Positions 1 to 9,540 are shown, counted from the first letter of the stretch. The stretch: 64,000 nucleotides of DNA from UBA1732 sp045114235 (GCA_045114235.1 JBGUKB010000068.1:17691-81690), one strand, 5' to 3'. A program made the numbers and translations. The notes: generated from the sequence alone by a model not told the origin.

Positions 1-1801
1 CGTCCAGCAGCGCCTCACACAGACGGTCGCGCCAAACGGTGCGGAACCACGCCGCCACCGGCACGCCGAATCCGCGTTTGCGGCGCAGGGCGAGCTTCGG
101 CGGAAGAAGACCCATGCCCTGTTCCTGCCGTTCTTGATCTGCAGAGGAACACCAGTCCGGGGATGGATAATCCGCGAACGCGTCGCCGAGGATGCGTTTC
201 CGGCGGCCGTCATGGATTTTGAACGAGACGGGGAGGGCACGCGCGAACCTGGAGACCTTCGGGTCAAGGAAGGGGTTCCGCACCTCGAGCGAGGCGGCCA
301 TGGAGCAGACGTCGACCTTCGTCAGCACGTCGCCGGGCAGATACCGGCGCAGGTCGTCCTCCATCAGCGACGCCATGAGCTCGGCGGCATCCGGCAAATC
401 GCGTCCGGCATTCAGATACGGACGGAGATCCGGTGCGATCAGCCCGACGGATTCCGCCGCGAAATGCGACATCAGAGCGTCGTAGCGTGCGGCCGCGCCG
501 GAGACCGCGCCAAGCCGCAGGAACCGTTTCAGCCGCCCCGCCTTGCTCCGTTCGCCCGAATCCGGCAGGCATGCCGCCGCAGCGTTCCAGAGGAATCCCG
601 GCGTGAACGTCCGCAGGTTTTGAATCATGTGCATCGCGTGGTAGCGTTCATATCCGCCGAACAGTTCGTCCGCGCCGTCTCCGCTCAGGGCGACCGTAAC
701 ATGCTCGCGGGCGAACGCCGCAAGGAAATACGTCGGGAGCATGGAAGCGTCAGCGTAAGGTTCGCCGAACTCGGCGGCGAGCTTCGGCAGCAGGTCGAAA
801 TCCTGCGGCTGAACTGTCTTGATATGGTGATGCAGTCCGTGCGGGGCGGTTTTTGCGAGGTACGCCGCCGTGGCCTTGCAGTCGGCGCTTTCGTCGTAGC
901 GCGGATCGTCGAACCCGATGGAGAAGCATTCCAGCGGGGCGGTCGAATGCTTTGCGGCGAGGGTTGCCACGATGGCGGAGTCCAGCCCGCCGGACAGGAA
1001 GACGCCCAGCGGCACGTCGGCGACCATGCGGCGTTTCACGGCATCCGAAAGCAGATACTCCACGGTCCCGCAGGCGCCCAAGTAGGTGAAATTCTCCGCG
1101 CAGACCGCGAGGTCCGGCCCAGTTTGGATTTGCGCACCCAGTTCGATTTCGCGGACCGCGCCCGTTTCCAGTTCAAATTCGACCGCGGTCCCCGGACACA
1201 GTTTCTTTACGCCTTCGCGGATGGTGGCGGGCGCGGGGATATACTGGAACGCCAGATAGTCAGCAAGCGCCGGAAGCGAGACCGTTTCCGGGCACCCCGG
1301 ACAGAGCGTGAGCGTAGCAAACCGGCTTGCGAATCCGAATTCCCCGGTCGGCAGGTGGAAATAATACAGTGGCTTCACGCCGTGGTAGTCGCGCGCCAGC
1401 AGGAGAGTTTTTTTCTCAGAATCATAAAACGCGAACGCGAAGAAGCCGTTGAGGCGCGTGAGACAGTCCGCGCCTTCGCGGATCAGGAGTTTCAGGAGAA
1501 CCTCGGTGTCAGATTTCGTAAAAAATGATTCGCCCGCCTGTTCCAGTTCGGCGCGGAGTTCGCGGAAGTTGAAGATCTCGCCGTTGAAGACGAGCGTGTA
1601 CCGGCCGTCGCCGCCCTGCATGGGCTGTGCGCCGCCGTCGAGGTCGATCACGGAGAGGCGTGTGTGGGCGAGTCCGAGCGAGCCGTCCAGATACGTGCCC
1701 TGCGCATCCGGCCCCCGCTGGCGCATCGTACAGCAAAGTGTTTGCAGAAACGCCGCATCGGGCGGAGTCCGCGGATTGAAACAGCCTGCGATCCCGCACA
1801 T
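1..1801 (-). CDS. asnB: Asparagine synthase (glutamine-hydrolysing), C-terminus cut by window edge
   Basis: Converts aspartate, ATP and glutamine to asparagine in the cytoplasm. The product begins MCGIAGCF, so Cys2 is the free N-terminal nucleophile of the class II glutamine amidotransferase domain (about residues 1-190), with the expected RGPDAQG and FNGEIFNF segments. The synthetase domain follows, with the ATP pyrophosphatase loop SGGLDSA near residue 265 and ALSGDGADELFGGY further on. About 600 codons are present and the frame is still open at base 1. The start lies 3 nt after the stop of the GSCFA gene, so the two are probably co-translated. Asparagine synthetases of this type next to surface-carbohydrate genes sometimes modify sugars or peptides instead, but nothing here forces that reading. 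Confidence 0.95.
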   Translation of the reverse strand, partial: MCGIAGCFNPRTPPDAAFLQTLCCTMRQRGPDAQGTYLDGSLGLAHTRLSVIDLDGGAQPMQGGDGRYTLVFNGEIFNFRELRAELEQAGESFFTKSDTEVLLKLLIREGADCLTRLNGFFAFAFYDSEKKTLLLARDYHGVKPLYYFHLPTGEFGFASRFATLTLCPGCPETVSLPALADYLAFQYIPAPATIREGVKKLCPGTAVEFELETGAVREIELGAQIQTGPDLAVCAENFTYLGACGTVEYLLSDAVKRRMVADVPLGVFLSGGLDSAIVATLAAKHSTAPLECFSIGFDDPRYDESADCKATAAYLAKTAPHGLHHHIKTVQPQDFDLLPKLAAEFGEPYADASMLPTYFLAAFAREHVTVALSGDGADELFGGYERYHAMHMIQNLRTFTPGFLWNAAAACLPDSGERSKAGRLKRFLRLGAVSGAAARYDALMSHFAAESVGLIAPDLRPYLNAGRDLPDAAELMASLMEDDLRRYLPGDVLTKVDVCSMAASLEVRNPFLDPKVSRFARALPVSFKIHDGRRKRILGDAFADYPSPDWCSSADQERQEQGMGLLPPKLALRRKRGFGVPVAAWFRTVWRDRLCEALLD

Positions 1802-1804
1802 AGA

Positions 1805-2686
1805 TTATTCCCCCTTCTCCGCGATCGGGATATGCCGGGACTGACGCCGCCGGAGTTCCGCCGCCTCGTAGTCGGCTTTGGCACGCGGGATGAAACATGC
1901 GTCGAGGAAGCGTTCGAGGATGATTTCCCGCGCGAGCTCGGACGGATGGAGCATGTCCTCGGCGTAGAACCGGTAATCGCGCAATTCGTCGTTCAGGATC
2001 TCGAACGCGGGGAAATACGCGCAGCCGTCGACCTTGGCGCAGACGTCCGCGGCCGCCGCCCGCAACCTCGCCTTCGAGAGCGAGTTCGTGGTCAGGTCGC
2101 CCGGATTGTGCCGTACGGGCGACAACGTGATGATGATCGGGCACTTGGCGTTGTACGAACGGATGATCTCGCATGCGTTGCGCATCGCGGCGCGGCAGGT
2201 ATCGTAGGACAGCACGGACTGCTCGAACTCGCTGCCTGGCGCTTTGTGGCAGTTCGCGACCACGAGGCGTTCCGGCAGGTGCTTGTAGACGACCGCGGTC
2301 GACACGGTCATGAGGAAGAAGTCGGCTTTTTTTAGCACACGACGGAACCGTTTCGCGGATTCGTTGGCGTTTGCGGCTCCCTCGGCTGCACTCGCGGCGG
2401 AGAACGCTCCGTGGTGCCGCCACGAATGCCATAGCCCGTTCAGCTCGAAGAAATCGCTCTCCGTGTAGCCGCATTCCAGCCGCTGCAAAGCGTCGTTGAT
2501 GGAGTACGGATTGTACAGGATCCCGTTCGGATTGATCATGCCGCGCATGCCGCTGTTGAGCAGCGTCAGGGCGATATCCTGCGCGAAGCACGAGCCGATG
2601 GCGGCGAGCGTGCCCTGCGCCCGGATCTTCGGGAACGGGAAGGTGTAATTGACCGGGGTGTACGGGATGGAGCCTGATGTATTCAT
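1805..2686 (-). CDS. GSCFA domain protein (SGNH-like hydrolase family)
   Basis: A 293-residue protein with the family signature GSCFAQDI at about residues 31-38, followed by NPNGILYNPYSI, both typical of GSCFA proteins. The family is related to SGNH/GDSL esterases, and the exact substrate is not known. There is no clear signal peptide; the N-terminus reads MNTSGSIPYTPVNYTF. The start overlaps the end of the RecD2 gene by 4 nt (ATGA) and the stop is 3 nt before asnB, so the three genes look translationally linked. A conserved HPSELA segment near residue 230 may carry the catalytic His of the fold. Family assignment is firm; function is open. Confidence 0.85.
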   Translation of the reverse strand: MNTSGSIPYTPVNYTFPFPKIRAQGTLAAIGSCFAQDIALTLLNSGMRGMINPNGILYNPYSINDALQRLECGYTESDFFELNGLWHSWRHHGAFSAASAAEGAANANESAKRFRRVLKKADFFLMTVSTAVVYKHLPERLVVANCHKAPGSEFEQSVLSYDTCRAAMRNACEIIRSYNAKCPIIITLSPVRHNPGDLTTNSLSKARLRAAAADVCAKVDGCAYFPAFEILNDELRDYRFYAEDMLHPSELAREIILERFLDACFIPRAKADYEAAELRRRQSRHIPIAEKGE

Positions 2687-4887
2687 GTGAGCGGGCCTCC
2701 GGTGATGAGTTTTTCGAGCAGGAGCGAGTAGCGCGGTTCCCGGACGGCGTTGCGGACCGCCATGGAAACGGCCTTGCGCGAACCGACCAGGACCATGAGG
2801 CGTTTGGCGCGGGTGATGCCGGTATAGAGCAGGTTCCGCTGGAGCATCATGTAGTGCTGGGACAGGATGGGCATGACGACCGCGGGGAATTCGCAGCCCT
2901 GGGATTTGTGGACGGTGACGGCGTAGGCGGGAACGATCTGCTCCGCCTCCTCGAACCGGTATTCGACCAACGGGCCGGACTCGTAGCGAACCTGGAATGA
3001 TTCGTTCTGGAAGTCGATGCGCCCGAGGAATCCCATGTCGCCGTTGAACACGTTCTTGTCGTAGTTGTTCACGATTTGCATGACCTTGTCGCCGGTCTTG
3101 AACAGGCGGCCAAGCGAACGGAACACGAACTTCTTCTCCGGGTTCAGTTTCTCCTGCAGCAGTTCGTTCATCGCCTGCGTCCCGACCGCGCCGCGGTTCA
3201 TCGGGCAGAGCAGCTGCACGTCGCGGACCGGGTCGAGCCCGAACCGGCGAGGGATGCGGTCGGTGATCATGCGTTCGATCACGTCTGCGGCGTCCTCCGG
3301 ATCGTCCTTCTCGATCCAGTAGAAATCAGCCTGCGCATCCTTCGCGCGGCGGGGCAGACGCGGCACGACGCCGTTGTTCACGTCGTGGGCGGCGTGGATA
3401 ATGCCGCTGCCGTCGCCCTGCCGGAATATCTGTGTGAGGCGGGAAACCGGGCAGACACCCGATGCGATGAGGTCGTTCAGGACATTGCCGGGGCCAACGG
3501 ACGGGAGCTGGTCCGGATCGCCCACGATCACGACGGACGCCCCCGGCTTCACTGCGCGGAAGAACGCCAGCGCGAGCAGGATGTCGAGCATGGACGTCTC
3601 GTCCAGCACATACAGGTCGTAGGGCAGCTGGTTGCCGCGCCCGAACACGAACTTGCGGGCGGCGGGGTCCCATTTGAGCAGGCGGTGGATCGTGAACGAG
3701 GTCAGCCCGGTAGCTTCGGTCATGCGCTTCGCGGCGCGTCCGGTCGGAGCCGCCAGCGCGATCGAAAGATGCGACAGTTTCGCGCGGCGGACGATCTCCG
3801 AGACGACCGTGGTCTTGCCGACGCCGGGTCCGCCCGTAATGATCGTAATGGGGGACTGGGACACACGGTCGACGGCGAGGAGCTGTTCGGAGCTGAATTT
3901 CGAGTTCGGCGGGGCGGGGATTTGCGCGAGCTTCATCCCGGCGTAGCGGTCGCGCGACTGGAGGAACCGGATGAGGAAGGGCAGTTCGTCCTCGCAGCGG
4001 AGGAGCCCCGGCTCGTAGATCATCACGTCGCCTTCGTGCGAAACGCAGGACGCCGCGCGCTTCGTTTCCAGCGCCTTTTCGATGGCGGCGCCCGCGTCGG
4101 CCTCGTCCACCTCGAGCAGTTCCGCCAGGAACTTGACGAAAACCGCCTGCGGCATGCAGACGTGTCCGGCCTGACGCGCCTGAAGGAGTCCGTAGGTCAC
4201 ACCCGCGGTCATGCGGCGCACGTCGTTGCGTCCGATGCCAAGCTGGCGCGCGATCTTGTCCGCGTAGGTAAACCCGATGCCCTTGATGTCGGCGGCGAGC
4301 CGGTAGGGGTTCCCCTTGATGACCTCGGGGGCCTCGTTGCCGTACTTGTCGTAGATGCGTACGAACCAGGCGGGATTGATGCCGAGGCCCTGAAGATAGA
4401 TCTGGCTTTCGCGGCGGTCGGAATTCTCCTTCCACGCCTTGCGGATGGCCTCGATGCGTTTCTTGCCGAGGCCGGGGACTTCCTTCAGGCGGCGCGACTG
4501 CTGGTTCAGCACGGTCAGCGTGTCCGTGCCAAACGTGTCGACGATGGACTTGGCGTACTTCTCGCCGATGCCCTTCACGACCCCGCTGGAAAGATACTTG
4601 ATGAGGCCGTCGCGCGTGGCAGGGAGCGAGAACTCGCACGAGCTCACGCGGAACTGACGTCCGTGGTCCTTGTGCATCTCCCACTTGCCGGAGAGCCGGA
4701 CCGTCTGGCCGGGGGAAAGCCCCGGCACGGTCCCGACGGCGGTATGTACGGCGCCCTGAGGGTCCCGCAGGCGGAACACGGTGTACGAGGCGTCCTCGCT
4801 TTCGTACACGACGTGCTCCACTTCTCCGTTGAGCTTATGCTCGGCGAGAGAGGCGCTTCCGGATCCGGTGCCGAGTTCGTCCGTCAT
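2683..4887 (-). CDS. recD2: RecD2-type ATP-dependent DNA helicase
   Basis: A 734-residue superfamily 1B 5'-to-3' helicase of the RecD2 (RecBC-independent) class. The N-terminal third has an OB-like segment and helix-hairpin-helix region (for example VPGLGKKRIEAIRKAW near residue 140) that distinguishes RecD2 from RecBCD-bound RecD. Walker A GGPGVGKTT is near residue 352, the DEAx-like motif reads LDETSMLD, and the C-terminal UvrD-like motif VTVHKSQGCEFPAVV is intact. All helicase motifs appear present. Its start lies 37 nt after the AICAR transformylase stop, and its end overlaps the GSCFA start. The likely role is DNA repair or processing of stalled forks. No recB or recC is in the window. 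Confidence 0.93.
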   Translation of the reverse strand: MTDELGTGSGSASLAEHKLNGEVEHVVYESEDASYTVFRLRDPQGAVHTAVGTVPGLSPGQTVRLSGKWEMHKDHGRQFRVSSCEFSLPATRDGLIKYLSSGVVKGIGEKYAKSIVDTFGTDTLTVLNQQSRRLKEVPGLGKKRIEAIRKAWKENSDRRESQIYLQGLGINPAWFVRIYDKYGNEAPEVIKGNPYRLAADIKGIGFTYADKIARQLGIGRNDVRRMTAGVTYGLLQARQAGHVCMPQAVFVKFLAELLEVDEADAGAAIEKALETKRAASCVSHEGDVMIYEPGLLRCEDELPFLIRFLQSRDRYAGMKLAQIPAPPNSKFSSEQLLAVDRVSQSPITIITGGPGVGKTTVVSEIVRRAKLSHLSIALAAPTGRAAKRMTEATGLTSFTIHRLLKWDPAARKFVFGRGNQLPYDLYVLDETSMLDILLALAFFRAVKPGASVVIVGDPDQLPSVGPGNVLNDLIASGVCPVSRLTQIFRQGDGSGIIHAAHDVNNGVVPRLPRRAKDAQADFYWIEKDDPEDAADVIERMITDRIPRRFGLDPVRDVQLLCPMNRGAVGTQAMNELLQEKLNPEKKFVFRSLGRLFKTGDKVMQIVNNYDKNVFNGDMGFLGRIDFQNESFQVRYESGPLVEYRFEEAEQIVPAYAVTVHKSQGCEFPAVVMPILSQHYMMLQRNLLYTGITRAKRLMVLVGSRKAVSMAVRNAVREPRYSLLLEKLITGGPLT

Positions 4888-4924
4888 GACCGCCCGCGGG
4901 TTTTGAGCTTAAAACTCGATCGGA

Positions 4925-6037
4925 TCAGTGATGCGAGAAGATGCGTTCCGGCGCATGGCGCAGCGCCACGCCGAGCTCGTTCGCGCGCTTCACCACGTCG
5001 GCGTCCTTCAGGGAACCGGCGGGGGAAACGACCGCGCGGATGCCAGCGGCGGCGGCGACTTCGAGGGCGTCCGGGAACGGGAAGAAGCCGTCGCTGGACA
5101 TGGCGGCTCCGTCGAGCGTGACGTCGCCGGTGAATTTCTGCTTGAACTTTTCGATGGCCTGTTCGACCGCGCCCACGCGGTCCTGTTCGCCGGTGCCCAC
5201 GGAGAGCGTCTGGCCGTTCTTCACGATCACGACGCCGTTCGAGCGCACGGAGATGTTGATGTACCACGCCGCGAGCAGGTCCTTCGCCTGCTGGTCGGTC
5301 GGCTCCACGGTGGAGACCTGGGCGCCGCACGCCTTGTTCTCGCCTGTGGCAGCTGGAAGATCGGCGAAGGAGCGGACGTGCGTGAGGAGCGGGGCGGCGA
5401 CCACGAGCGAGCCGTCCGCGAGGACCTTGATGGTGTTGACGGCGGGGTCGCCGACGAACTTGGGCAGGGTGTCGAGCGCGCCGCACTTGAGCACGCGGAG
5501 CTGCTTGTTGACCTTGTAGGTCACGCTGTCGTTGAAGACCTCGAGGGCGTCGGCGTCGAAATCGGGCGCGACGACGCATTCGGCGAAGAGCTCCATGATG
5601 GCCGCCGCAGTGTCCTTGTCGACCTTGCGGTTGAACGCGATCACGCTGCCGAACGCCGCGCGGGCGTCGCAGTCGCGCGCTTTGATGAAGACCTGGCGGA
5701 GCGTTTCGTCGGGGAGGCCGACTGCAGCGCCGCTGGGGTTCACGTGCTTCATCACGGCGCATGCGGGCTCCGCGAAATACTTCACGATGTTCAGCGCGCC
5801 GGAGATGTCCTCCAGGTTGGTCTGGGAAAGGCCGTTCTTGCCGGTCTTCAGCACTTCGAGGTCCATGATCGCGCCGTGATCGTCGGCGGGACGGTAGAAC
5901 GCCGCGGGCTGGTGCGGGTTGGTCCCGTAGCGGAGGTCGTCCTTTTTGACGTAGCGGCGTCCGCAGACGACGATTTCATCGGGGAAATCCCCGATATTGG
6001 CGGTAAGATAGGTGTTTCTGTCGATCTTTCCAGACAT
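4925..6037 (-). CDS. purH: Stand-alone AICAR transformylase (PurH C-terminal domain only)
   Basis: Formylates AICAR with 10-formyl-THF in late purine synthesis. The 370-residue product matches only the AICARFT half of PurH: LRYGTNPHQPAA near residue 37, ACAVMKHVNPSGAAVG near residue 95, a SNGVVIVKNGQT segment, and the C-terminal SSDGFFPFPDALEVAAAAG. The usual N-terminal MGS-like IMP cyclohydrolase domain (about 190 residues) is absent. The start is supported by a GGAG 10 nt upstream, and no coding extension precedes it. A separate cyclohydrolase must be encoded elsewhere, as in some Clostridia that split the two activities. It heads the minus-strand run into RecD2, GSCFA and asnB. Confidence 0.9.
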   Translation of the reverse strand: MSGKIDRNTYLTANIGDFPDEIVVCGRRYVKKDDLRYGTNPHQPAAFYRPADDHGAIMDLEVLKTGKNGLSQTNLEDISGALNIVKYFAEPACAVMKHVNPSGAAVGLPDETLRQVFIKARDCDARAAFGSVIAFNRKVDKDTAAAIMELFAECVVAPDFDADALEVFNDSVTYKVNKQLRVLKCGALDTLPKFVGDPAVNTIKVLADGSLVVAAPLLTHVRSFADLPAATGENKACGAQVSTVEPTDQQAKDLLAAWYINISVRSNGVVIVKNGQTLSVGTGEQDRVGAVEQAIEKFKQKFTGDVTLDGAAMSSDGFFPFPDALEVAAAAGIRAVVSPAGSLKDADVVKRANELGVALRHAPERIFSHH

Positions 6038-6053
6038 TTTTTCGACTCCGGCT

Positions 6054-6081
6054 TTGAAAGGTTGGAATTTTGTGGTATCTT
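6054..6081 (+). promoter_or_regulatory. Promoter for the tmk-holB-trmO-ispH run
   Basis: TTGAAA at 6054-6059 and TATCTT at 6076-6081 are separated by 16 nt. They lie about 100 nt before tmk in the divergent gap with the AICAR transformylase gene. The -35 matches the TTGAAA form used by most promoters in the window. Confidence 0.5.
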
Positions 6082-6179
6082 AATAAAGAAAAAACGCAGT
6101 ATTCAATTTACATTCACGCGGGCAATATCGCAAATCACATTCGCAAAAATTCTTCGATTTTATTTGGACCTGACCTGAA

Positions 6180-6824
6180 ATGAACGGTATTTTTCTGACA
6201 CTGGAGGGCGGCGAAGGCTGCGGCAAATCCACTCAGCTCGAACGCGTCGCCGAAGCCCTGCGCGTCAAGTCCGGCCGCGAGGTCGTCACGGCGCGTTCCC
6301 CCGGCGGCACAGCGGTCGCCGAAAAGATCCGCGCCATCCTGAAGACGCGCGAGCCGGGCGAGGACCTGCTGCCGGAAACGGAGCTGATGCTCTTCGGCGC
6401 ATGCCACGCCCAGATGTGCGAACACATGATCCGTCCGGCGCTGGCGCGCGGCGCGGTCGTCATCTCCGACCGGTTCACCGACAGCACGCTCGTCTACCAG
6501 GGCTGCGCCCGGCGCATAGCGCCGGAAACGGTCGCCCGCGTGAACGAATTCGTCTGCCGCGGCACGCGCCCCGACCTGGTGCTGGTGCTGGACATCCCGG
6601 TGGAGCTCGGCCTGAGGCGGACCACGTCACGTTCGGGCGGAACTACGGAAAACGACCGGTTCGACTCCGAATCGACGGCGTTCCATACCGCTGTGCGGAA
6701 CGGCTTCCTCGAGCTCGCGCGACGCGAACCAGGCCGGTTCGCCGTGATCGACGCGTCCCCCTCGCCCGAAGAGGTCACCCAATCTATCCTGGAGGCGATC
6801 CATGCACGACTGGCAATCCTTTGA
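6180..6824 (+). CDS. tmk: Thymidylate kinase
   Basis: Phosphorylates dTMP to dTDP. The 214-residue protein starts with the P-loop LEGGEGCGKST (residues 8-18) and carries the DR-x-x-S-x-x-YQG dTMP-binding motif as DRFTDSTLVYQG near residue 100. A LID-type segment with basic residues (RRTTSRSGGTTENDRF) precedes a C-terminal helix. Length is normal for Tmk. It is the first gene of a plus-strand run and overlaps holB by 23 nt. The tmk-holB pairing is common in bacteria. Confidence 0.96.
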   Translation: MNGIFLTLEGGEGCGKSTQLERVAEALRVKSGREVVTARSPGGTAVAEKIRAILKTREPGEDLLPETELMLFGACHAQMCEHMIRPALARGAVVISDRFTDSTLVYQGCARRIAPETVARVNEFVCRGTRPDLVLVLDIPVELGLRRTTSRSGGTTENDRFDSESTAFHTAVRNGFLELARREPGRFAVIDASPSPEEVTQSILEAIHARLAIL

Positions 6825-7878
6825 ATCCGCGTATCCGCTCCTCGGCCGCTCCCTCCGCACGGCGAAAAATGCGGGCCGCCTCGGACATTCGCACCTCGTC
6901 GTCTCCTCGAACGCCGCCATCCGCAACCGGTTCCCGACCCTGCTCGCCCAGCTCGCGGTCTGCTTGGACCCGCTGCCCGACGGCGCGCCGTGCGGACACT
7001 GCGAGACGTGTTCCCTGCTGGAAAACGGGCTGTATCCCGATCTCTTCCTGCTCGCGCCGACCTCGAAATCGCGCCAGATCGTGATCGGGAACGACGATTC
7101 CGAGCCGGACACGCTCCGCAACTTCGAATCCATGTTCCACCTCAGCAGCTCCGCGCCCGGCGGCTGGAAGATCGGCGTGATCCAGGACTGCGACACCATG
7201 AACGAAAACGCGCAGAACGCGTTCCTGAAGACGCTCGAGGAACCGCCGCGCAACTGCCTCTTCATCCTCACCACGGGGCATCCCGCCTCGCTCCTGCCCA
7301 CGATCCGTTCCCGCTGCCAGATCCTTTCGCTCACGGACAACGTCTGCAAGTACGACATGGAGACGTTCTGCGCCATGCCCGAGTTGCTCATGAAGCTCAC
7401 GTTCGCCTCGAAGGGCGACCTCGTGACGGGCGAGGACTGCGCCGCCGGGCTGATCGACATCCTCGGTTCGCTCGGCAGCATGGCGGAGGCGACCGTGCAG
7501 GCGCGCTGGGACGACCGCCTGAAATCCGCCGAGAACCTCGAATCCGCCGCGATCAAGCTGATCGAGAAGCGCATGGACGGCGAGACCGGCTGCGAATACC
7601 TCCGCCTCCGCGAGGAATTCCTGAGCATCCTGCATACCTGGTTCGCGCAGATCGCGCTCGTCTCCGAGGGGACGCCGCTCGAACTTCTGCCGAATCCCGA
7701 GGTCGTCCGCGTATGGCTGGACGCCGATCCGCGCCCCGCACTCCCGCCGGACGAAGCCGCGCGCATGCTGGCCGAGGCGGAAAATCTGGTCCGCGTACTG
7801 AATACGAACGTCAACGACGAGCTCGCCGTGCGGGCGTTCGCGCTCTCCGTCGCAATCGACACCGGCGTGCAGGGGTGA
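6802..7878 (+). CDS. holB: DNA polymerase III delta' subunit
   Basis: A clamp-loader AAA+ subunit of 358 residues. The typical delta' features are present: a zinc-module cysteine cluster CGHCETC near residue 60, the VIQDCDTMNENAQNAFLK Walker-B-like region, LKTLEEPP, and the SRC motif in TIRSRCQIL near residue 175. As expected for delta', the Walker A loop is degenerate (no GxxGxGK), so it would act as a stator rather than an ATPase. Its ATG lies inside the end of tmk, preceded by GGAGG at a 7-nt spacing, which supports translation coupled to tmk. Confidence 0.92.
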   Translation: MHDWQSFESAYPLLGRSLRTAKNAGRLGHSHLVVSSNAAIRNRFPTLLAQLAVCLDPLPDGAPCGHCETCSLLENGLYPDLFLLAPTSKSRQIVIGNDDSEPDTLRNFESMFHLSSSAPGGWKIGVIQDCDTMNENAQNAFLKTLEEPPRNCLFILTTGHPASLLPTIRSRCQILSLTDNVCKYDMETFCAMPELLMKLTFASKGDLVTGEDCAAGLIDILGSLGSMAEATVQARWDDRLKSAENLESAAIKLIEKRMDGETGCEYLRLREEFLSILHTWFAQIALVSEGTPLELLPNPEVVRVWLDADPRPALPPDEAARMLAEAENLVRVLNTNVNDELAVRAFALSVAIDTGVQG

Positions 7879-7885
7879 ACGTACG

Positions 7886-8692
7886 ATGCCCGCCGAAATT
7901 AAGGAGCATTACGAGTTCGCGCCGATCGGGCTCCTGCGCACCGGGCTCCGCTGGCGGTACGAAGCGCCGCGCCAGGCCGGATTCTCCGAGGCGAAGGCGC
8001 GGATCGAGCTCTACCCCGGACACGGCTTCGAACAGGCGCTGGAGGACCTCGCCGGATTCGAACGCGTCTGGGTCGTCTTCATCTTCCACCTGAACGCCAC
8101 CTGGAAACCGAAGGTCACGCCGCCGTACGCGCCCGAGAACCGCAAGTACGGCGTCTTCTCCACGCGGTCGCCGCACCGCCCGAACCCCGTCGGCCTGAGC
8201 TGCGTCGAGCTGGAGGGGATCGACGGGCTGAACGTCTACCTGAACCACTGCGACATCCTCGACCGCACCCCGGTCCTCGACATCAAGCCGTACATCCCCG
8301 CGGTCGACGCGTTCCCGGAGTCGAAGGCCGGATGGCGCGACGAGCTCGTCCTGACCGAATGGACGCACGAATTCTCGCCCGTCGCGCGGGCGCAAATGGA
8401 CTGGATCAAATCGCAGGCCGGGCTCGACCTCGCCAATTTCTGCGCCGTCCAGCTCAAATACGAACCCTTCAACCCCGCCCGCAAGCGCATCGATCGCCTC
8501 CCGGACGGCTCCTGGGCGATCCACTGCCGCACCTGGCGCATCGTGTACCGCGCCGACGCTGACACGTATGTATTGCATTTCGAATCCGTCGGCTCGAACT
8601 ACCTGCCGGACGAGCTCGTGCCCGGCGCGCCCGATCCGTACGCAGACAAGGCGTTCCACCGGGCGTTTCTGGAGGTCGCGGCATGGAAGTGA
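7886..8692 (+). CDS. trmO: tRNA (N6-threonylcarbamoyladenosine-37) methyltransferase TrmO-like
   Basis: A 268-residue member of the TrmO/TsaA (UPF0066) family, which N6-methylates t6A37 in tRNA using SAM. Family hallmarks are visible: the N-terminal FAPIGLLRTG, a VFIFHLNATWK segment, FSTRSPHRPNPVGLSCVEL (SAM-binding core, near residues 90-108), and LDIKPYIPAVDAFPES. The C-terminal domain (about 100 residues) is the longer variant seen in E. coli TrmO. It starts 7 nt after holB and ends 10 nt inside ispH. Confidence 0.9.
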   Translation: MPAEIKEHYEFAPIGLLRTGLRWRYEAPRQAGFSEAKARIELYPGHGFEQALEDLAGFERVWVVFIFHLNATWKPKVTPPYAPENRKYGVFSTRSPHRPNPVGLSCVELEGIDGLNVYLNHCDILDRTPVLDIKPYIPAVDAFPESKAGWRDELVLTEWTHEFSPVARAQMDWIKSQAGLDLANFCAVQLKYEPFNPARKRIDRLPDGSWAIHCRTWRIVYRADADTYVLHFESVGSNYLPDELVPGAPDPYADKAFHRAFLEVAAWK

Positions 8693-9540
8693 AACTCTGC
8701 TCCATCACGGGGTTCTGCTCGGGCGTGCGCGCCGCGCTGGACCTGACCGCGGACATGCTGAAGCGGCACGGCCCGCCCGTCTTCATCCTGCACGAACTCG
8801 TCCACAACGAATCGGTCGTGAACGACCTGCTGTCGCGCGGCGCGAAGATCGTCGACGATCCCGAGGGGCTTCCTCCCGGCGCCACGCTCATTTTCAGCGC
8901 GCACGGCGTTTCCGAGGCGGTCGAGGCACGCGCACGGGCGCTCCCGCTGAACATCGTCGACGCCACGTGTCCGCTGGTCCGGAAGGTGCAGGAACGCGGC
9001 GCGGAGCTCTCGAACGAGGGGCATGTCGTGCTGCTCTTCGGCAAGGCCGGACACCGCGAGGTCGAGGGCATCCTCGGGCGCATCCACGGCGAGAAGCATC
9101 TCCTCACGAACGAGGAGGACGCACGCGATTTCCAGCCGGATTCCGGCAGGACCTACGCCTGCATCAGCCAGACCACCATGAACAGCGACGTGATCGCGGA
9201 GATGACCGCGATCCTGCGCGGGAAGATCCCCGGCCTCGTCGAATCCGCGTCCGTCTGCCGCGCCACGCTCATGCGCCAGAACGCCGTCCGCGAGCTCGCG
9301 GCGAAATGCGACCTCGTGCTGGTCGCCGGGTCCGCGCACAGCTCCAACACGCGCCGTCTGTGCGAGATCGCCGCCGGCCAGGGCGCGCGCGCCGAACTCG
9401 TCTCCGGCCCGGAAGACATCACGCCGGAACTCCTCTGCGGCGCGAAACGCGTCGGGGTCACCTCGGGCGCGAGCGCGCCGGACACCCTCGTGCGCGGCAT
9501 CTACGACGCGGTGAAGCGCATCGCCGAATCCGAAAAGTAA
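8683..9540 (+). CDS. ispH: 4-hydroxy-3-methylbut-2-enyl diphosphate reductase
   Basis: Last enzyme of the MEP isoprenoid pathway, an iron-sulfur reductase making IPP and DMAPP. At 285 residues it has the three conserved cluster cysteines: GFCSGVRAA near residue 12, DATCPLVRKV near residue 96, and SVCRATLMRQNAV near residue 190. ELVHNESVVNDL, FSAHGVSE and GHREVEG motifs are also present. The ATG is preceded by GGAGG and lies within the end of trmO. IspD of the same pathway is encoded at 60871-61596. Confidence 0.96.
   Translation: MEVKLCSITGFCSGVRAALDLTADMLKRHGPPVFILHELVHNESVVNDLLSRGAKIVDDPEGLPPGATLIFSAHGVSEAVEARARALPLNIVDATCPLVRKVQERGAELSNEGHVVLLFGKAGHREVEGILGRIHGEKHLLTNEEDARDFQPDSGRTYACISQTTMNSDVIAEMTAILRGKIPGLVESASVCRATLMRQNAVRELAAKCDLVLVAGSAHSSNTRRLCEIAAGQGARAELVSGPEDITPELLCGAKRVGVTSGASAPDTLVRGIYDAVKRIAESEK

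Noticed and set aside
6038..6179. Purine riboswitch upstream of the AICAR transformylase gene
   Set aside because: The gap is short and no three-way-junction pattern or conserved purine-aptamer loops could be traced.
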